From Vespula vulgaris (taxonomy: Eukaryota; Arthropoda; Insecta; Hymenoptera; Vespidae), in contig NC_066587.1 in the NCBI RefSeq assembly GCF_905475345.1, forward strand, positions 11,053,058 through 11,117,057: a stretch of 64,000 nucleotides of DNA. Direction: 5' to 3'. The position numbers were made by a program, and so were the translations under genes. Every line of letters begins with the position of its first letter. Position 1 is the stretch's first letter. Below are positions 23,601 to 33,804 of the stretch, in pieces. Below the pieces are notes generated by a model. That model worked only from the letters and a program-made list of their open reading frames with translations. It had not been told where the DNA came from and did no database searches.

Positions 23601-24322
23601 GTAAAAAGCCGGATCCCTGTTGCAAGCCGGATCCATGTAAAAAGCCAGATCCCTGTACGAAGCCAAAACCCTGTTCCAAGCCAGATCCATGTAAGAAGCC
23701 AGATCCCTGTACGAAGCCAAAACCCTGTTCCAAACCAGATCCATGTAAGAAGCCGGATCCCTGTTGCAAGCCGGATCCCTGTTCCAAGCCGGATCCATGT
23801 AAGAAGCCGGATCCCTGTTCCAAGCCAAAACCTTGCTCCAAGCCAGATCCCTGTTCCAAACCAGATCCCTGTTCCAAGCCAGATCCATGTAAAAAACCAG
23901 ACTCTTGCTGCAAGCCTGATCCATGTACAACGAAAAAGACTTCCTGTTCCTCAACGGATCTCCCCAAACGTGATTCTTGCGAATCAGAAAAAGTAGAATG
24001 TCCAGAAATTAAAAAGACTGATGATACTTGTGCACAGAAACAATGTCCTCCAGTTTTTCGAGCACCTGGTTGTCCAGAAAATACCAAAGGTGGCGAAAAG
24101 AAATGCAAAACTTCTTCAATGTATTATTTTAAGGACGAGTTTTTATACGAGAAGCTATTTAAGAAGAAATATTTGAAGTTCTTTTTCTCCGATAAAAACG
24201 TGTTAACGAAGGAAATAGATATTATAAAGAAATCAAATGTTAAACGAACAGAAACGAATATGGAATTACCAAAATTGTATACCCTTGACACTTTCGGTAT
24301 AAATTATAACATAGAAAATTAA
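20618..24322 (+). CDS. MDH-like mitochondrial leader fused to a Cys-Pro-Lys hexapeptide-repeat protein
   Basis: Modelled exons are 20618-20695, 20755-20928, 21010-21219 and 21839-24322, all joined in phase 0 with good GT-AG sites, giving 981 residues. Residues 1-22 form a basic amphipathic presequence (MFSRAAKSVVKSFG then QRKYYA), typical of import into the mitochondrial matrix. Residues 25-60 resemble the first beta-alpha-beta unit of mitochondrial malate dehydrogenase (KIKLIGATEG then PIYDV), but the dinucleotide-binding GxxGxxG is broken (GATEGVN) and the catalytic part of the enzyme is absent. Residues 85-154 are helical and charged. The last exon has a Lys-rich basic part, then 44 tandem hexapeptides of the type KKPDPC/SKPDPC/TKPKPC, then a Cys-rich and basic tail. 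It is therefore not an active dehydrogenase. Cys-Pro repeats occur in sperm structural proteins (mammalian SMCP, outer dense fibre proteins, fly Mst proteins), so a cross-linked sperm mitochondrial component is my inference. Confidence 0.7.
23135..23926 (+). repeat. Coding tandem array: 44 units of 18 bp
   Basis: Counting by eye gives 44 consecutive in-frame hexapeptides x-K-P-D/K-P-C, with x being S, K, T or C. The units form higher-order patterns, above all the 18-residue triplet SKPDPC-KKPDPC-TKPKPC repeated several times, with expansions of SKPDPC at the start and KKPDPC in the middle. Codons vary synonymously (CCG/CCA, TCC, AAG/AAA, TGT/TGC), so this is not a pure microsatellite. One unit near the end is KKPDSC. 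The array lacks stops in most frames, creating long meaningless frames on both strands. Confidence 0.95.
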
Positions 24323-24462
24323 CTTCTGATATTACAATAATATTAATTAAATCAAACCTTGTTAATTTCACCTGGATCAAAATATGTACTTTGTGGAAAA
24401 TTTATTTAAATATAGAAATACATACATAACTATGAACTATTTTTTTATTTATATGATTTCAG
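24323..24462 (+). other. 3' flank of the repeat exon / intron
   Basis: Short AT-rich stretch after the stop at 24322. If the repeat exon is terminal this holds its poly(A) signal (an ATTAAA-like hexamer lies near 24346); if it is skipped this is intron. The acceptor TTTCAG ending at 24462 opens the next exon. Confidence 0.4.
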
Positions 24463-25415
24463 CTACAATCAAACACAAGAAGTATGAATATTAAATACGA
24501 AGAGCCGAAATATGTTGAAATCGTAAGTATACATTTTTCTTTTATTAAAAATCCTATCATAAGAATACAATCTGACGATCATATATTAAACATCAATTTT
24601 AAGTTATATCTCGAAGGCCTCTTTCTCTTTCTATCATGTAAAGGTTAAGATCAAATGGATTTAATATTTCAATAAATCAATCGATAATCAAATCGTCGCT
24701 GTGGCTCCACCTCCCTTCTGCCTCTTTCTCGATATGACGTTGGGCGGGTTAAAATACACAAAAAGCGTAGAAATAAGATCACAATCGCAATGCATAAATA
24801 TAATAAAAAAAAAAAAAAAAAAAAAAAATAGAGACAAGGAAGAGATAATTGATCGGTAAGAGCAGCTTTTGACCTGTCATTCAGGAACGAGCGAATGCTT
24901 TAACGATTGCGGGTCACCAAATTCAATGGTCATCGTCTGCAAAGAAAGAAGAGGATGAATCGAATCATTCTACTGGAGACCGATCTATTAACGATGACTA
25001 CTTTCCCGAGGGTACTGATTACGAGGATGAGTATCAGTCCATGCGAAAAGGATTTTCAAAGACACCACCTCGAGAAGAAGACGTCGAGAAGTTCGTGCCA
25101 ACGTTTTTGATGTCTAATAATAATGCTACAACGGAAATTGACATAGGACGAGTTGTAAATAATATCGTTGTCACTAATCAAGATGCGTTTATGGCGAAGA
25201 ATATCTCCGATAAAACTTTCGAAAAACTTCAAACTCTAGTTGGAAAGGCGTCGGAATTGAAGAAAAAAATGTTTCGCGTAAAAGACAAGGAGAGTGTTAT
25301 TGAAACGGAAGTTAAAGATGAACACGCGAAAGATTATAAAATCGATGACGTGGAACAGACGAATAATCGATCAAACAACACAAATCGAAGACACGTCGTT
25401 CCTACTATGTTTTAA
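24463..25415 (+). CDS. Alternative acidic tail of the MDH-like gene, two phase-0 exons
   Basis: Exon 24463-24522 (20 codons, ending EEPKYVEI, donor ATC|GTAAGT) and exon 24885-25415 (177 codons including TAA, acceptor TTCAG|GAACGA) both begin and end in phase 0. They can therefore follow the leader exons 20618-21219 directly, skipping the repeat exon, for a predicted 350-residue protein. The second exon is acidic and hydrophilic (EEDESNHSTGDRS, DYEDEYQSM), with a possible coiled-coil stretch (DKTFEKLQTLVGKASELKKKM). It has no Cys-Pro repeats and no family I recognise. The alternative is that these exons belong to a separate gene whose start I have not found. Splicing to the leader is supported by phase and order only. 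A (A)n tract lies in the intervening intron near 24807-24829. Confidence 0.5.
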
Positions 25416-25688
25416 ATTGTTATTTACTTTAATTATTCGTATCGTGTGTTAGTTATTGTTTTGTTGTCTTTTCCCGAGCCTAACGTCCATTATCCACTTT
25501 TTCTTCCTTCCTTTTTTCTTCTTTGGGTATTCTTATCTCTACAGCTCTTTGTGTGAAGAAGATCGATGAATTCTTTTGGTATGTAGGAGGGAGGTGAGTT
25601 AGAGGCACCTCGGGGGGCACTTAAAAAAGTCAAAATAAGAATACAAAAAACAAATACCTATCAAATTTCCACTCTACGTGTCGCGCAG
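25416..25688 (+). other. Spacer with a possible 34-nt non-coding exon
   Basis: A strong acceptor (TTCTTATCTCTACAG) ends at about 25543 and is followed 34 nt later by a donor-like GTATGT. Thirty-four is not a multiple of three, and in phase 0 the frame hits TGA after three codons. It could be a 5' UTR exon for the small gene that follows, which would make 25689-27676 separate from the MDH-like gene. An exon joined to the leader would be truncated at this point. Confidence 0.3.
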
Positions 25689-25922
25689 AACAATCAAAGG
25701 TTGATGCAGAACACGGAAATGAGATTGGGTGAACCTGACTGTGGTGAAGGTCCACCTGATTGGCCATGTAGGAGTCCCTGCGAAGCTCCGAAAGGCCCCT
25801 GTACGCCAGAAGGTCCACCTGGTTATCCTTCAAAACCGCGTCCTGAAAAAAAGCCATTCTGCGTTAAATGCCCGCCCAAGAAACCGTGCAGATTGAAAAA
25901 TTGCGATCCGGATAGTTGCTAA
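25689..25922 (+). CDS. Small Cys/Pro/Gly-rich protein or alternative tail exon
   Basis: An acceptor GCGCAG ends at 25688 and opens in phase 0 with NNQRLMQNTEM, followed by a compact Cys/Pro-rich sequence with CRSPCEAPKGPC, FCVKCPPKKPC and a final DPDSC before TAA. Read alone from the ATG at 25704 it would be a 72-residue protein; as a tail exon it adds 77 residues. Spaced Cys-Pro pairs again resemble sperm cross-linked structural proteins. There is no signal peptide, so it is not an obvious secreted cysteine-knot. Phase, composition and position tie it to the neighbouring Cys-Pro exons. Confidence 0.55.
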   Translation, partial: NNQRLMQNTEMRLGEPDCGEGPPDWPCRSPCEAPKGPCTPEGPPGYPSKPRPEKKPFCVKCPPKKPCRLKNCDPDSC

Positions 25923-26014
25923 GTCAGCAGAAAGACAGAGGGTACGTGGAGGCAACAGCGTGAATGGAGAAAAAAAACATGGCAAACAAATATTTCTTCT
26001 TGCTCGAATCGTAG
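25923..26014 (+). other. Short spacer ending in an acceptor
   Basis: Ninety-two bases between the stop of the small Cys/Pro exon and the next one, ending ATCGTAG at 26014, a usable splice acceptor immediately before an ATG. The shortness suggests that the two blocks are either one gene's alternative tails or a very tight gene pair. Confidence 0.4.
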
Positions 26015-27676
26015 ATGATCCGTGATTTAAAACCACTGGATGGATTGCTTCAACGAATGACGATTTTTCTCCTAAAGCCAACGTTTATGGCATTGAAGAA
26101 TGAACTTCCTTTGAAACATCTTATGAAGAAGACACAATTAAATAACGCTGTTGCTTCTTCCACATCAACGTCCTTACTCCAGATCTTTTCTATGTCGAGT
26201 ATCTCGAAACCATCGAATCTAGCACCATCACCTCAATGCCAACAAGAGAACTCTTTACAATGTTTAAACAGTGCTCCGTGTAAACAATCGTATCAACGAA
26301 CAGAGCCATGTCCGCAAGTTGAAAAATGTGTTTCATCGATACCATCTTGCTATGGTCAAGTGAATACAGATTGTCTTAATTTACCACAGACTCTTTGTCC
26401 ATCATCGTGCCCTTGTTGTTATTCGGAATCCCCGAAACAATCACCACCGAAGATTTGTTACAGGAAATGTCTTCCTCTACTTAAATTGCTGAGACTACCC
26501 GAGTATCATAAAATTCCTGCACGACCTCCACCACCACTTCCTAAGCATCCCAAAAGATTAAAATGCCCGATTCAATGCGTACCATTTTCTTCGCCATCAA
26601 TGCCAAAGTGTCCAGAATTTTTTAAATGTTCACTCATGCCAAAGGAACATCCTTCAGCTCCACCTTGCGAGCCTTGTCCTCGCTCACTATCTTGCAGCTG
26701 TTTTCCATCACTTTGTCCACTCAGTCGACCAAGTACATCTTTAAAACCGCTAACTTACACTCCACCGCCTCCTTTACGATCTTGTTTACCTTGCCCAGAG
26801 TGTTCGCCACCTCCTCCTTGTCCATCACCACTACCATGTACAGCCTATCTTTATTCAGAATTATCTCCACCATGCTCCTGTTCCAAAACTTGTCCACGAT
26901 CTCGGAATATCAAAGCTAAATATTCCAAGGACGTTTCTTCTTATCACAAATTTTTGTCCGACACGGGAAGAAGCCAAGTTCAACGTATGTCCACCTATCG
27001 TATAAGACTTCGTCCTACTCAAGCACAGATGCTTCGATCCAGAGGTCTACATAGTTCGTGCATACTACTTAAATCCAATTCTGAGAAAGATTGCAAGTCG
27101 GTGAGCGAAATATGCAAAATGAACGAAAGCTGTAGTAAACCTTGTAAGGATAGAGAAGCCGAATGTTATCCAGAGAAGGTCAAGTGCGAGCCATCAAAGC
27201 ATATTAAGATTGAAGTAAAAGAAGAGAAAATAGTATGTCCGAAAAGTTGCGTTCGAGCAGGAAAGTGTATTATCGCTCAGATTAAGAAACCAGATAAGAT
27301 GGTGTACGGGCCAACCGATTGTCCACCACCGAAACTGATAACACCACCTGTGTGTCCACCTACGGTCGACTCTGAAATAGAGGAGCCCATTTGCAACGAG
27401 AAACGTGTCAAGCCAAAAAAAGTGTGTACACCACCACCGTTACCTGGCCCTCCTACCGAACCCATTTCATTATGTCCTTGTCCACCTCCACCAAAAATAC
27501 ATCCAGGACCTTGCCCTTGTCCTCCTCCTCAAAATGATATAAGGGTTAAACCTGGTCGACCTTGTCCCGTCAAAGACAAGTATCCCTGTTGTTTACCATC
27601 TTATTACTGTCCTATAAAATCAGGTATTTGCGTGAGGAAACCTCCTTGCGACAAGAAGAAAAATACGAAATCGTGA
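26015..27676 (+). CDS. Cys/Pro-rich 553-residue protein or alternative tail
   Basis: The frame opens at ATG immediately after an acceptor AG (26013-26014) and runs to TGA at 27676. Residues 1-70 are non-repetitive and partly hydrophobic (MIRDLKPLDGLLQ, TIFLLKPTFMALK). The rest is dense in Cys and Pro with short irregular motifs such as CPSSCPCC, PPPPLRSC, CPCPPPPK and PCPCPPP, interrupted by a basic segment (about 310-350: RMSTYRIRLRPTQAQMLRSRG) and a Lys/Glu/Cys segment. No enzyme motif, signal peptide or convincing membrane span is seen. Cys-Cys and Cys-Pro-Cys pairs fit a keratin-like or sperm-sheath cross-linked protein. It could be its own gene (an ATG is available) or a phase-0 terminal exon of the MDH-like leader upstream. 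The family is not identified. Confidence 0.65.
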   Translation: MIRDLKPLDGLLQRMTIFLLKPTFMALKNELPLKHLMKKTQLNNAVASSTSTSLLQIFSMSSISKPSNLAPSPQCQQENSLQCLNSAPCKQSYQRTEPCPQVEKCVSSIPSCYGQVNTDCLNLPQTLCPSSCPCCYSESPKQSPPKICYRKCLPLLKLLRLPEYHKIPARPPPPLPKHPKRLKCPIQCVPFSSPSMPKCPEFFKCSLMPKEHPSAPPCEPCPRSLSCSCFPSLCPLSRPSTSLKPLTYTPPPPLRSCLPCPECSPPPPCPSPLPCTAYLYSELSPPCSCSKTCPRSRNIKAKYSKDVSSYHKFLSDTGRSQVQRMSTYRIRLRPTQAQMLRSRGLHSSCILLKSNSEKDCKSVSEICKMNESCSKPCKDREAECYPEKVKCEPSKHIKIEVKEEKIVCPKSCVRAGKCIIAQIKKPDKMVYGPTDCPPPKLITPPVCPPTVDSEIEEPICNEKRVKPKKVCTPPPLPGPPTEPISLCPCPPPPKIHPGPCPCPPPQNDIRVKPGRPCPVKDKYPCCLPSYYCPIKSGICVRKPPCDKKKNTKS

Positions 27677-29149
27677 GACACTCTGTTGATTATGGGATAT
27701 GGAAGGAAACTAAAGGCGAGAATTGACACAGTTTTTGCGAAATCTATTAGATTAGAACGTTCGGTCTCCTGGATCGATAATTGTCAACCATTCATGGTCG
27801 ATTTGTTCACCTTCTATCGATTCTGTGATCACTCGAGTGCATTTTTTTTATATAGTATGAATAGATTTTTTCAAGGTCAAGCATGTTTAAGTCAATGATG
27901 AGCACTCCACTGGTCAGGTGAATTCAATGAAAGGTGAACGGACCGACTGTCGATGTGTGTCGCTTGTCGTATGGCTAATTTAACGCATTCCTAGTTTTCG
28001 AAAGACGTCTAAACCCTGATTAATTTTGTTTTTATCATTATGTTTCAATACGATTAGTAAGAATGCGATTAATTGGACATACTACATACGATATACGTCC
28101 CATTAATGTTTTTAAGAAATGCTCAAGTCTAAATTTAAATAGATTTCGTTGAGTGTCTATCATAACTGATCTACAAAAACGAACTATTCTACCTTCGCTC
28201 CGTACATTTTTATACTACTCTAGAATCCATAGATATAGAAATATAAAATGCAGACACATTTGGATGGGTGAGCGTAAATGTAAAATATGTATTGTTTAAG
28301 TGGTAGAATACGTAGTGAAAAAGAATCAAAAAAAAGGACGTAAGGCTCGGGAAAACATTTATCTTTCCAGAGTTAAACATATAGACATATACAAATCGTT
28401 CCTCTTATCTAAATTTTTTGTAACGAATCTGTATACATTAATGAAGAACATTAATAAAAGCTTTGTAACACAATACCTCTTAAAAATGTATCGATGTGCT
28501 TTCTCATTGTTTTCTATTTAAGAAAAATACAAGATAGATAATGTCTCACAGATAGAAAAAAGAAAAGAGTACAGCATCAGTAAGAACGTTTCCTATTATA
28601 TACTTTATTAAAAGGGGGTGAGTTTTTTCTCTTTATTCTCTCGCCGAGTAATTTTACTCTTCCTATTTTCTTCATATTTCGACCTTCTTAAGAGTCACTC
28701 GACTCGTTCAATCGAATTACCAATCGTATTACGACGAAATCACCGTCGTTGTAAAAACTATATTTACGAGGAATTAAATAAATTAGAAAACTCTTCTTCA
28801 TAGTTAACCTTTTCTCCTCTTGAAATACAAATTACGCAAGGTGTCTCGTCGTGATTTTCTATGGGCCAAGAGAGAGGTAATATCGGCTAGATTACAAAGT
28901 AAATTCCCATAGCTTCCGATTGGTCGGATTCGTGAGTCTTCATCTTTTTTTCGCTTCGGCGTTCGACCAATAAGTGACGTTACCGGTTGAGAAAGAGGGG
29001 ACGAACGACGGTGAGGAAAGGATGGAAAGTGGGTGGTCGAGAGGGTGAGAGGGAGAAAACTCTCCGCGCGGAAGAGAGTCGAGTACGGGCGAGCTCGGGG
29101 TGGAAACGAGCGGGATGGATAAACTTCGAAGCGACTGTCCCCGAGGCTG
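27677..29149 (+). other. 3' flank of the Cys/Pro locus and intergenic sequence
   Basis: Mostly AT-rich. The first part should hold the 3' UTR of the 553-codon exon. From about 28940 it becomes GC-richer, with runs of GAGAGGG and CGCGCGG, resembling a promoter or 5' UTR for the exon candidate that follows. The minus-strand frame at 28804-29271 lies antisense to this and shows no family similarity or splice signals, so it is not called. Confidence 0.4.
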
Positions 29150-29328
29150 ATGCATAATTCAGGAATCGTCACCGGCGAGGATATTGCCAATTTGGCGTCG
29201 ATGAAAATACGATCGGATTTGTCGGCTAGCCCAGAATGCCTCGTCCGACGTACATCCAGTGAATTTAACACCTTCGCCCAACGTGCGCCACCCTACCGTG
29301 CAAAATTGCATCGAAACCAATCCCCGAC
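29150..29328 (+). CDS. Candidate first coding exon, unassigned
   Basis: ATG at 29150 (in-frame TAA nine codons or so upstream) opens a frame beginning MHNSGIVTGEDIANLASMK and continuing through ECLVRRTSSEFNTF to a consensus donor GAC|GTATGT at 29329. An alternative donor CGAC|GTACAT lies near 29250. Composition is balanced, unlike the repeats next to it, and the upstream DNA is GC-rich. I do not recognise the protein. It may join the exon at 30141, but only the alternative donor has the matching phase. Confidence 0.3.
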
Positions 29329-29450
29329 GTATGTATGTATCTACGTACCTACATACGGACGTACGTACGTTTGTATGTATGAATGTATATATGTATGTAT
29401 GCATATACGTATGTATATATGTATGTATGTATGTATGTACATACGTTCTA
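29329..29450. repeat. Degenerate (TATG)n/(TACG)n microsatellite
   Basis: A run of GTAT, GTAC and CGTA units, beginning directly at the donor of the candidate exon. The mixture of TATG and TACG steps gives many short palindromes (GTAC, ACGT). Confidence 0.85.
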
Positions 29451-30140
29451 ACTTTCCTAATATCTTGTCTTTTGTATCGTCTACCATATTTCTCAATACA
29501 CGTATGTGTTTATGTACGTACGATTTAAACGTGCACGTGCGTTTTTAAAACGCTACATCGTTCGTCGAACTATTTATCTTTCGAGCAAAATCTTTCGATC
29601 CCTCGATCCATCCTGAATTTAACGAAGATTATCTTCCCGTTTCGAAAAGACTTATTACTTAGGTAACCGAAAGAACGTGTTTAATTCGTTGAATACTATA
29701 GCTAGGAGTTTCAGATTTTTGCCAAACTTATCAAAGTCATTATACTGATGGATGATGGATTATCGGTTTTTCATGGTTTTCATAGTAGAAATTCTAGAGG
29801 ACAGTTCGTTCGTACGGCGGACGATTCGAGGGATGACGATCCTCTAACGGTCGACGATTTTCCACGGACGTGGGGATTCTCGAGGGAATCATGAAATATT
29901 AATGGAGAAAGATTCTTCTATGCGGAAGGGTCGTTCTTGTTGAAAAGAATAAATTTCGGATTGATTCGTTTTTCTCGAATAATCGTTAATTACCTTGTTA
30001 TCCAAGACTTCATATATTAATTTCGTAGCTTTACAAGGTCGTGTGTTATCGATCATGGTCGAAACTCTGATGGATTTTGTAAGAACACAGGGAAACAGAG
30101 AAAAGCTTGGTACGCTTGTAAATATATATTTCTCTAACAG

Positions 30141-30262
30141 ACGGAGGACTCGGTGACTTGGCCACTGGTTATAAGGAGGCGGAAAGTATCGAAGATTTAT
30201 GGTACCGGATGCGCAAATACGGTGAAACTTCCCCGTATCCGGTCTGGCGAAAAGTTTTCTCG
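30141..30262 (+). CDS. Candidate internal exon, unassigned
   Basis: Strong acceptor TATTTCTCTAACAG, then 122 nt whose only fully sensible frame (incoming phase 1) gives 40 residues including ATGYKEAESIEDLWYRM and TSPYPVWRKVFS, up to a donor TCG|GTATAC. The balanced composition and aromatic/charged pattern look like a conserved folded segment, not chance. No family was recognised. It belongs to a plus-strand gene whose other exons are unknown; 29150-29328 is the nearest candidate partner. Confidence 0.35.
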
Positions 30263-31784
30263 GTATACGCCTATTATTCCTCCTTTTTGCTCTCTTACTT
30301 TTCCCTCCCTCTGTTCCTCGAAAGACATGGCCATTTTTCGTTACTAACGCGACTTAAATTTACTTTGCCGTCTGCATAAATTTCGATCTTCTGCCAAAAA
30401 TAAAAACCGAACAGTATTTATAGCTTCTTTTAAATTCGAAAACCTATGCGAATCAAAGGACAGTATTAAGTTCGAAGTTAATCAACGATATTAAATGTAA
30501 TCATAACCGAAACTTCAAAATGTGGATACTTGTAGAACCTTCAAAACGTTATATAATAGAATCGTTCTCGGATATAGTGAAAAATACGAGATAAAAGGAA
30601 AGAGGATTTTATGTAAAGGATTTTATCGTATTTTTCGCTCTCGTAGAAATAATCAGGCACTCGACTTGTATCCCAGATGGCTCGGAAGAGTCGAGTTTCC
30701 CGGATCGTGAAAGTTTTTCCTCCTGGTCCGGCTTACACGAGAGACCTATACTAGGAAAGTTCGAGCGAAGGAAAAGCCGCGCGCGGCAATCGACTGGAGG
30801 GTTAAAAATTAGATTTCGTACTTCCGGGATGCTACGAGAACCTTAAAAGGGGAGGTAAGTGCGGACAAACGTCGTCCTTTCCGAAGGGCTTTTTGCTTTT
30901 ATTGATATATACTTATATACACGTAACTATATGTATACCTATTTCTCTTTCTCTATCTTTCTCTAACTTTTAATTTTGTTTGAAAAACTTACGCAACGAA
31001 GAATTTAGGAAAACCAATTTTGAAATGATTGTACTTAGCAAACGTCGTTAATCAATTTCTGCTTGTCATCAATTTTGTGTAGATGTACTATCAAACGTGG
31101 TTTAAATGAAAGAAGATCGCAGCGATCTCGAGGACCCTTCTTTATGCACTTCCTGTCTACAATCATCCAGCTATCTAATCCGACTACACTTATAGACACG
31201 AATGGCCGCTTTTATCATCAACTTTCTCCTAAGACTGATTTAACGGTTGATGGTGAACCAACAACACCGTGTCGTTCTTCGTTCGTTTCGAGTATTAACA
31301 TAGTGCGTGCTTAAAAATTTATTAAATTCGTTCGTAGTAACTCCTTGTAGTCGACGTCCTAACGAATTTAAACTCTTGAAACACATGCTCTCTTTCGTTC
31401 TTAAAAAGGGTACTCTCGAAACGTGGTCACTGTGGCGAACTCTTTTCTTTTGCTGCGTGAGACTGACTTTTCGAATGTTCACTTTGCAGTTCGAACGAAG
31501 AAAGGGTGCGCTCACGAAGAAAATCTCAAGGACTCGAGTTCCGAAATGATGAACGTGTTAAGGGTGCGCACTATGGGGATTAAAATTGAGAAAGTACGAA
31601 TAAGTGGATCTTAATTCTTTTCTATAGTTACGATAGCAATATAATAATTATATTATTACATCAACAATTTTTTGTTATTACATGATATTAAAAAAAGATT
31701 AACTTACTTTTTCATTAAAATATTTTTAAACAAAATGGAATGATTATAATAAATTTGTTTTACAACTACAAACGAATTCTTCTC

Positions 31785-31805
31785 ATAATAATAATAATAA
31801 TAATG

Positions 31806-31867
<62 letters not shown>
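31785..31867. repeat. (AAT)n microsatellite
   Basis: About 27 AAT units with one TGA-T interruption near 31804. It explains the poly-isoleucine frame on the plus strand. Confidence 0.95.
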
Positions 31868-31869
<2 letters not shown>

Positions 31870-32550
31870 AAAAAAACAGAAATAATCTCTCTTCTAATCG
31901 ACTTTCGCTAATGATGGAGATTCTCATATTACGATATATATATGTTACATAAATTCGTTAGGACAGATGTATCGAAGTGTAGAAAACCGATCGTAGGACG
32001 CTTCATTGCTTCACCGTTAACCCCATAATTAGCACGACGACATCGAGGAGCAATCCTCTACAAGCACCATAGAGAAAGCAGAAGCATTCGACGTGTTCTC
32101 CCCGAGAGTGTATCAGAGAGAAAGAGGGGAGAAGCTCGGTTATGACACAGAGCAACTCGGCAGATTCTACGAGTCAAGCAGCTCAGCAGCAACACCCCGT
32201 TGGGGGTATCCACGCAGCGTGATTTCCTGATTAGCAGCGGGTCGACTGGCTGCGGTTAACCGTTGTTAGGTTGTCGCTCGATTGGTATGCATGGGCTGGG
32301 ACTCGTGCCCACGAGGTGTGTGGCTCTCCGAACTCACCTAAGCTTCTCTCTCTCTCTCTCTCTTTCTCATTCGCTCGCTATTCGCAGAACGAATTTGTAT
32401 AGTCGTCTAGTCAAGAGAAGATATCACAGACTATATACTATATATACTATATATGTATATACACATACATACAATTACTTTAATCGTATCTATTCGAATA
32501 TACATTTTTCTCTCTTTTTTCGTCTAATTTTTTCTAATTTTTTTCTCTTC

Positions 32551-32588
<38 letters not shown>

Positions 32589-32618
32589 TCTCTCTCTCTT
32601 CCATCGACTTGACGTAAG

Positions 32619-32628
<10 letters not shown>

Positions 32629-32681
<53 letters not shown>

Positions 32682-32705
32682 CATATATATATATGTATAT
32701 ATGTA
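32629..32705. repeat. (TA)n microsatellite with GTAT edge
   Basis: Alternating TA for about 48 bp, followed by TACA and TATG steps. Strand-symmetric, so the Tyr-Ile frames on both strands here are meaningless. Confidence 0.95.
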
Positions 32706-32893
32706 TGTATGTATGTATTTCTCTCAAGAAATTGCTATAAAATATTAAAACGATCGAGGACGTTCCACCTCGCATCAAGTCGATGGCCATTTTTCAGCGG
32801 TTGACTCTGCTTTGACACCACTCCACTCCACTTCACGACCCTTCTCGCTTGTAACAGGGAGGAGGGGTTTTCGTAATGACCCATTCCCTTTCT

Positions 32894-32938
<45 letters not shown>

Positions 32939-33735
32939 CCTCTCTTTCTATTTTCGTGGGGTGTACATGTGTAGCGTTAAAGAGAAAGATAGATATAGAC
33001 GAATAGGGAAAGAGGGGAAAAGAGAAAGAGAGAGAGACTGAGAGTAGTAGTTCACATGAATATACACGGAATAGGATTGGGGGGTTACAATTTCCCATGG
33101 ATAATGGCACTTTGATTACCCCGTGACGCCGTGCGTCCTGTCAAGTGGCACGCCAAACCATAAATGGCTGCCGTGGAAAAAAAGGAGAGAGACAGAGGCT
33201 TAACGTATCGTACGGAACACTTAAGTTGTCGTCATCTAAAGTAGACTTCTATGTTCGATATTAAAATTGCATAAGAAGGAATCTAATATCGTTGACATAA
33301 TTAACATAATCGTATTGATATAATCGACGATGTTTCAAATTGATTTGTTTTTCATTATGTAAAAGTGTTACTATTATATGAGATAATGTACGAATGATAA
33401 AATCGATATAGAATTATCGATACAAAATAAAAATTACTAGAAAATAAAAGTTATTACGATATCGATCGAAAAGTAACGGTAAACGTATGCAATGGTTCTT
33501 GATTTGGCACACTCAATACTTTATAACTCGCAAAGCGGAGAATAGAATATAGAAGCAACCCTTTCGACTCGACATACTCGTACTTGACGTTTAAATACAC
33601 TATCGAGAAATTTTTGTTCGCAGACTTCGAATAGTACTGTTCAACCTTTTCGATTGCTCTTCAATGTGAAACTGGTAGCGACCGAGCGATTTGGTCGTAA
33701 GACTCAAGTGTTTCTTTTGTTAGTCTTTGAAGAAC

Positions 33736-33740
<5 letters not shown>

Positions 33741-33798
<58 letters not shown>
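33741..33798. repeat. (GA)n microsatellite
   Basis: About 29 GA units followed by a GAAA-type run. It is the longest uninterrupted GA tract in the window. Confidence 0.95.

Positions 33799-33804
<6 letters not shown>

Noticed and set aside
23135..23926. CRISPR-like array
   Set aside because: Units are contiguous 18-bp coding repeats with no spacers, in an intron-containing eukaryotic gene.
23076..23996. Plus-strand 306-codon frame of Ile-Pro-Val-Arg repeats
   Set aside because: Frame-shifted reading of the same repeat. The KPDPC frame continues into non-repetitive sequence on both sides with proper borders, whereas this frame does not.
22912..24108. Minus-strand 398-codon frame rich in Gly-Ser-Gly-Leu and a further long antisense frame
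   Set aside because: It is the mirror of the 18-bp coding repeat; the unit contains no stop in several frames, so long frames appear automatically. It has no splice signals of its own.
28804..29271. 155-codon minus-strand frame
   Set aside because: Low-complexity Ser/Pro/Arg, antisense to a likely promoter and first exon, no family similarity.
32263..33110. Frames of Ser-Leu, Arg-Glu and Tyr-Ile repeats
   Set aside because: Translated (CT)n, (GA)n and (TA)n microsatellites.
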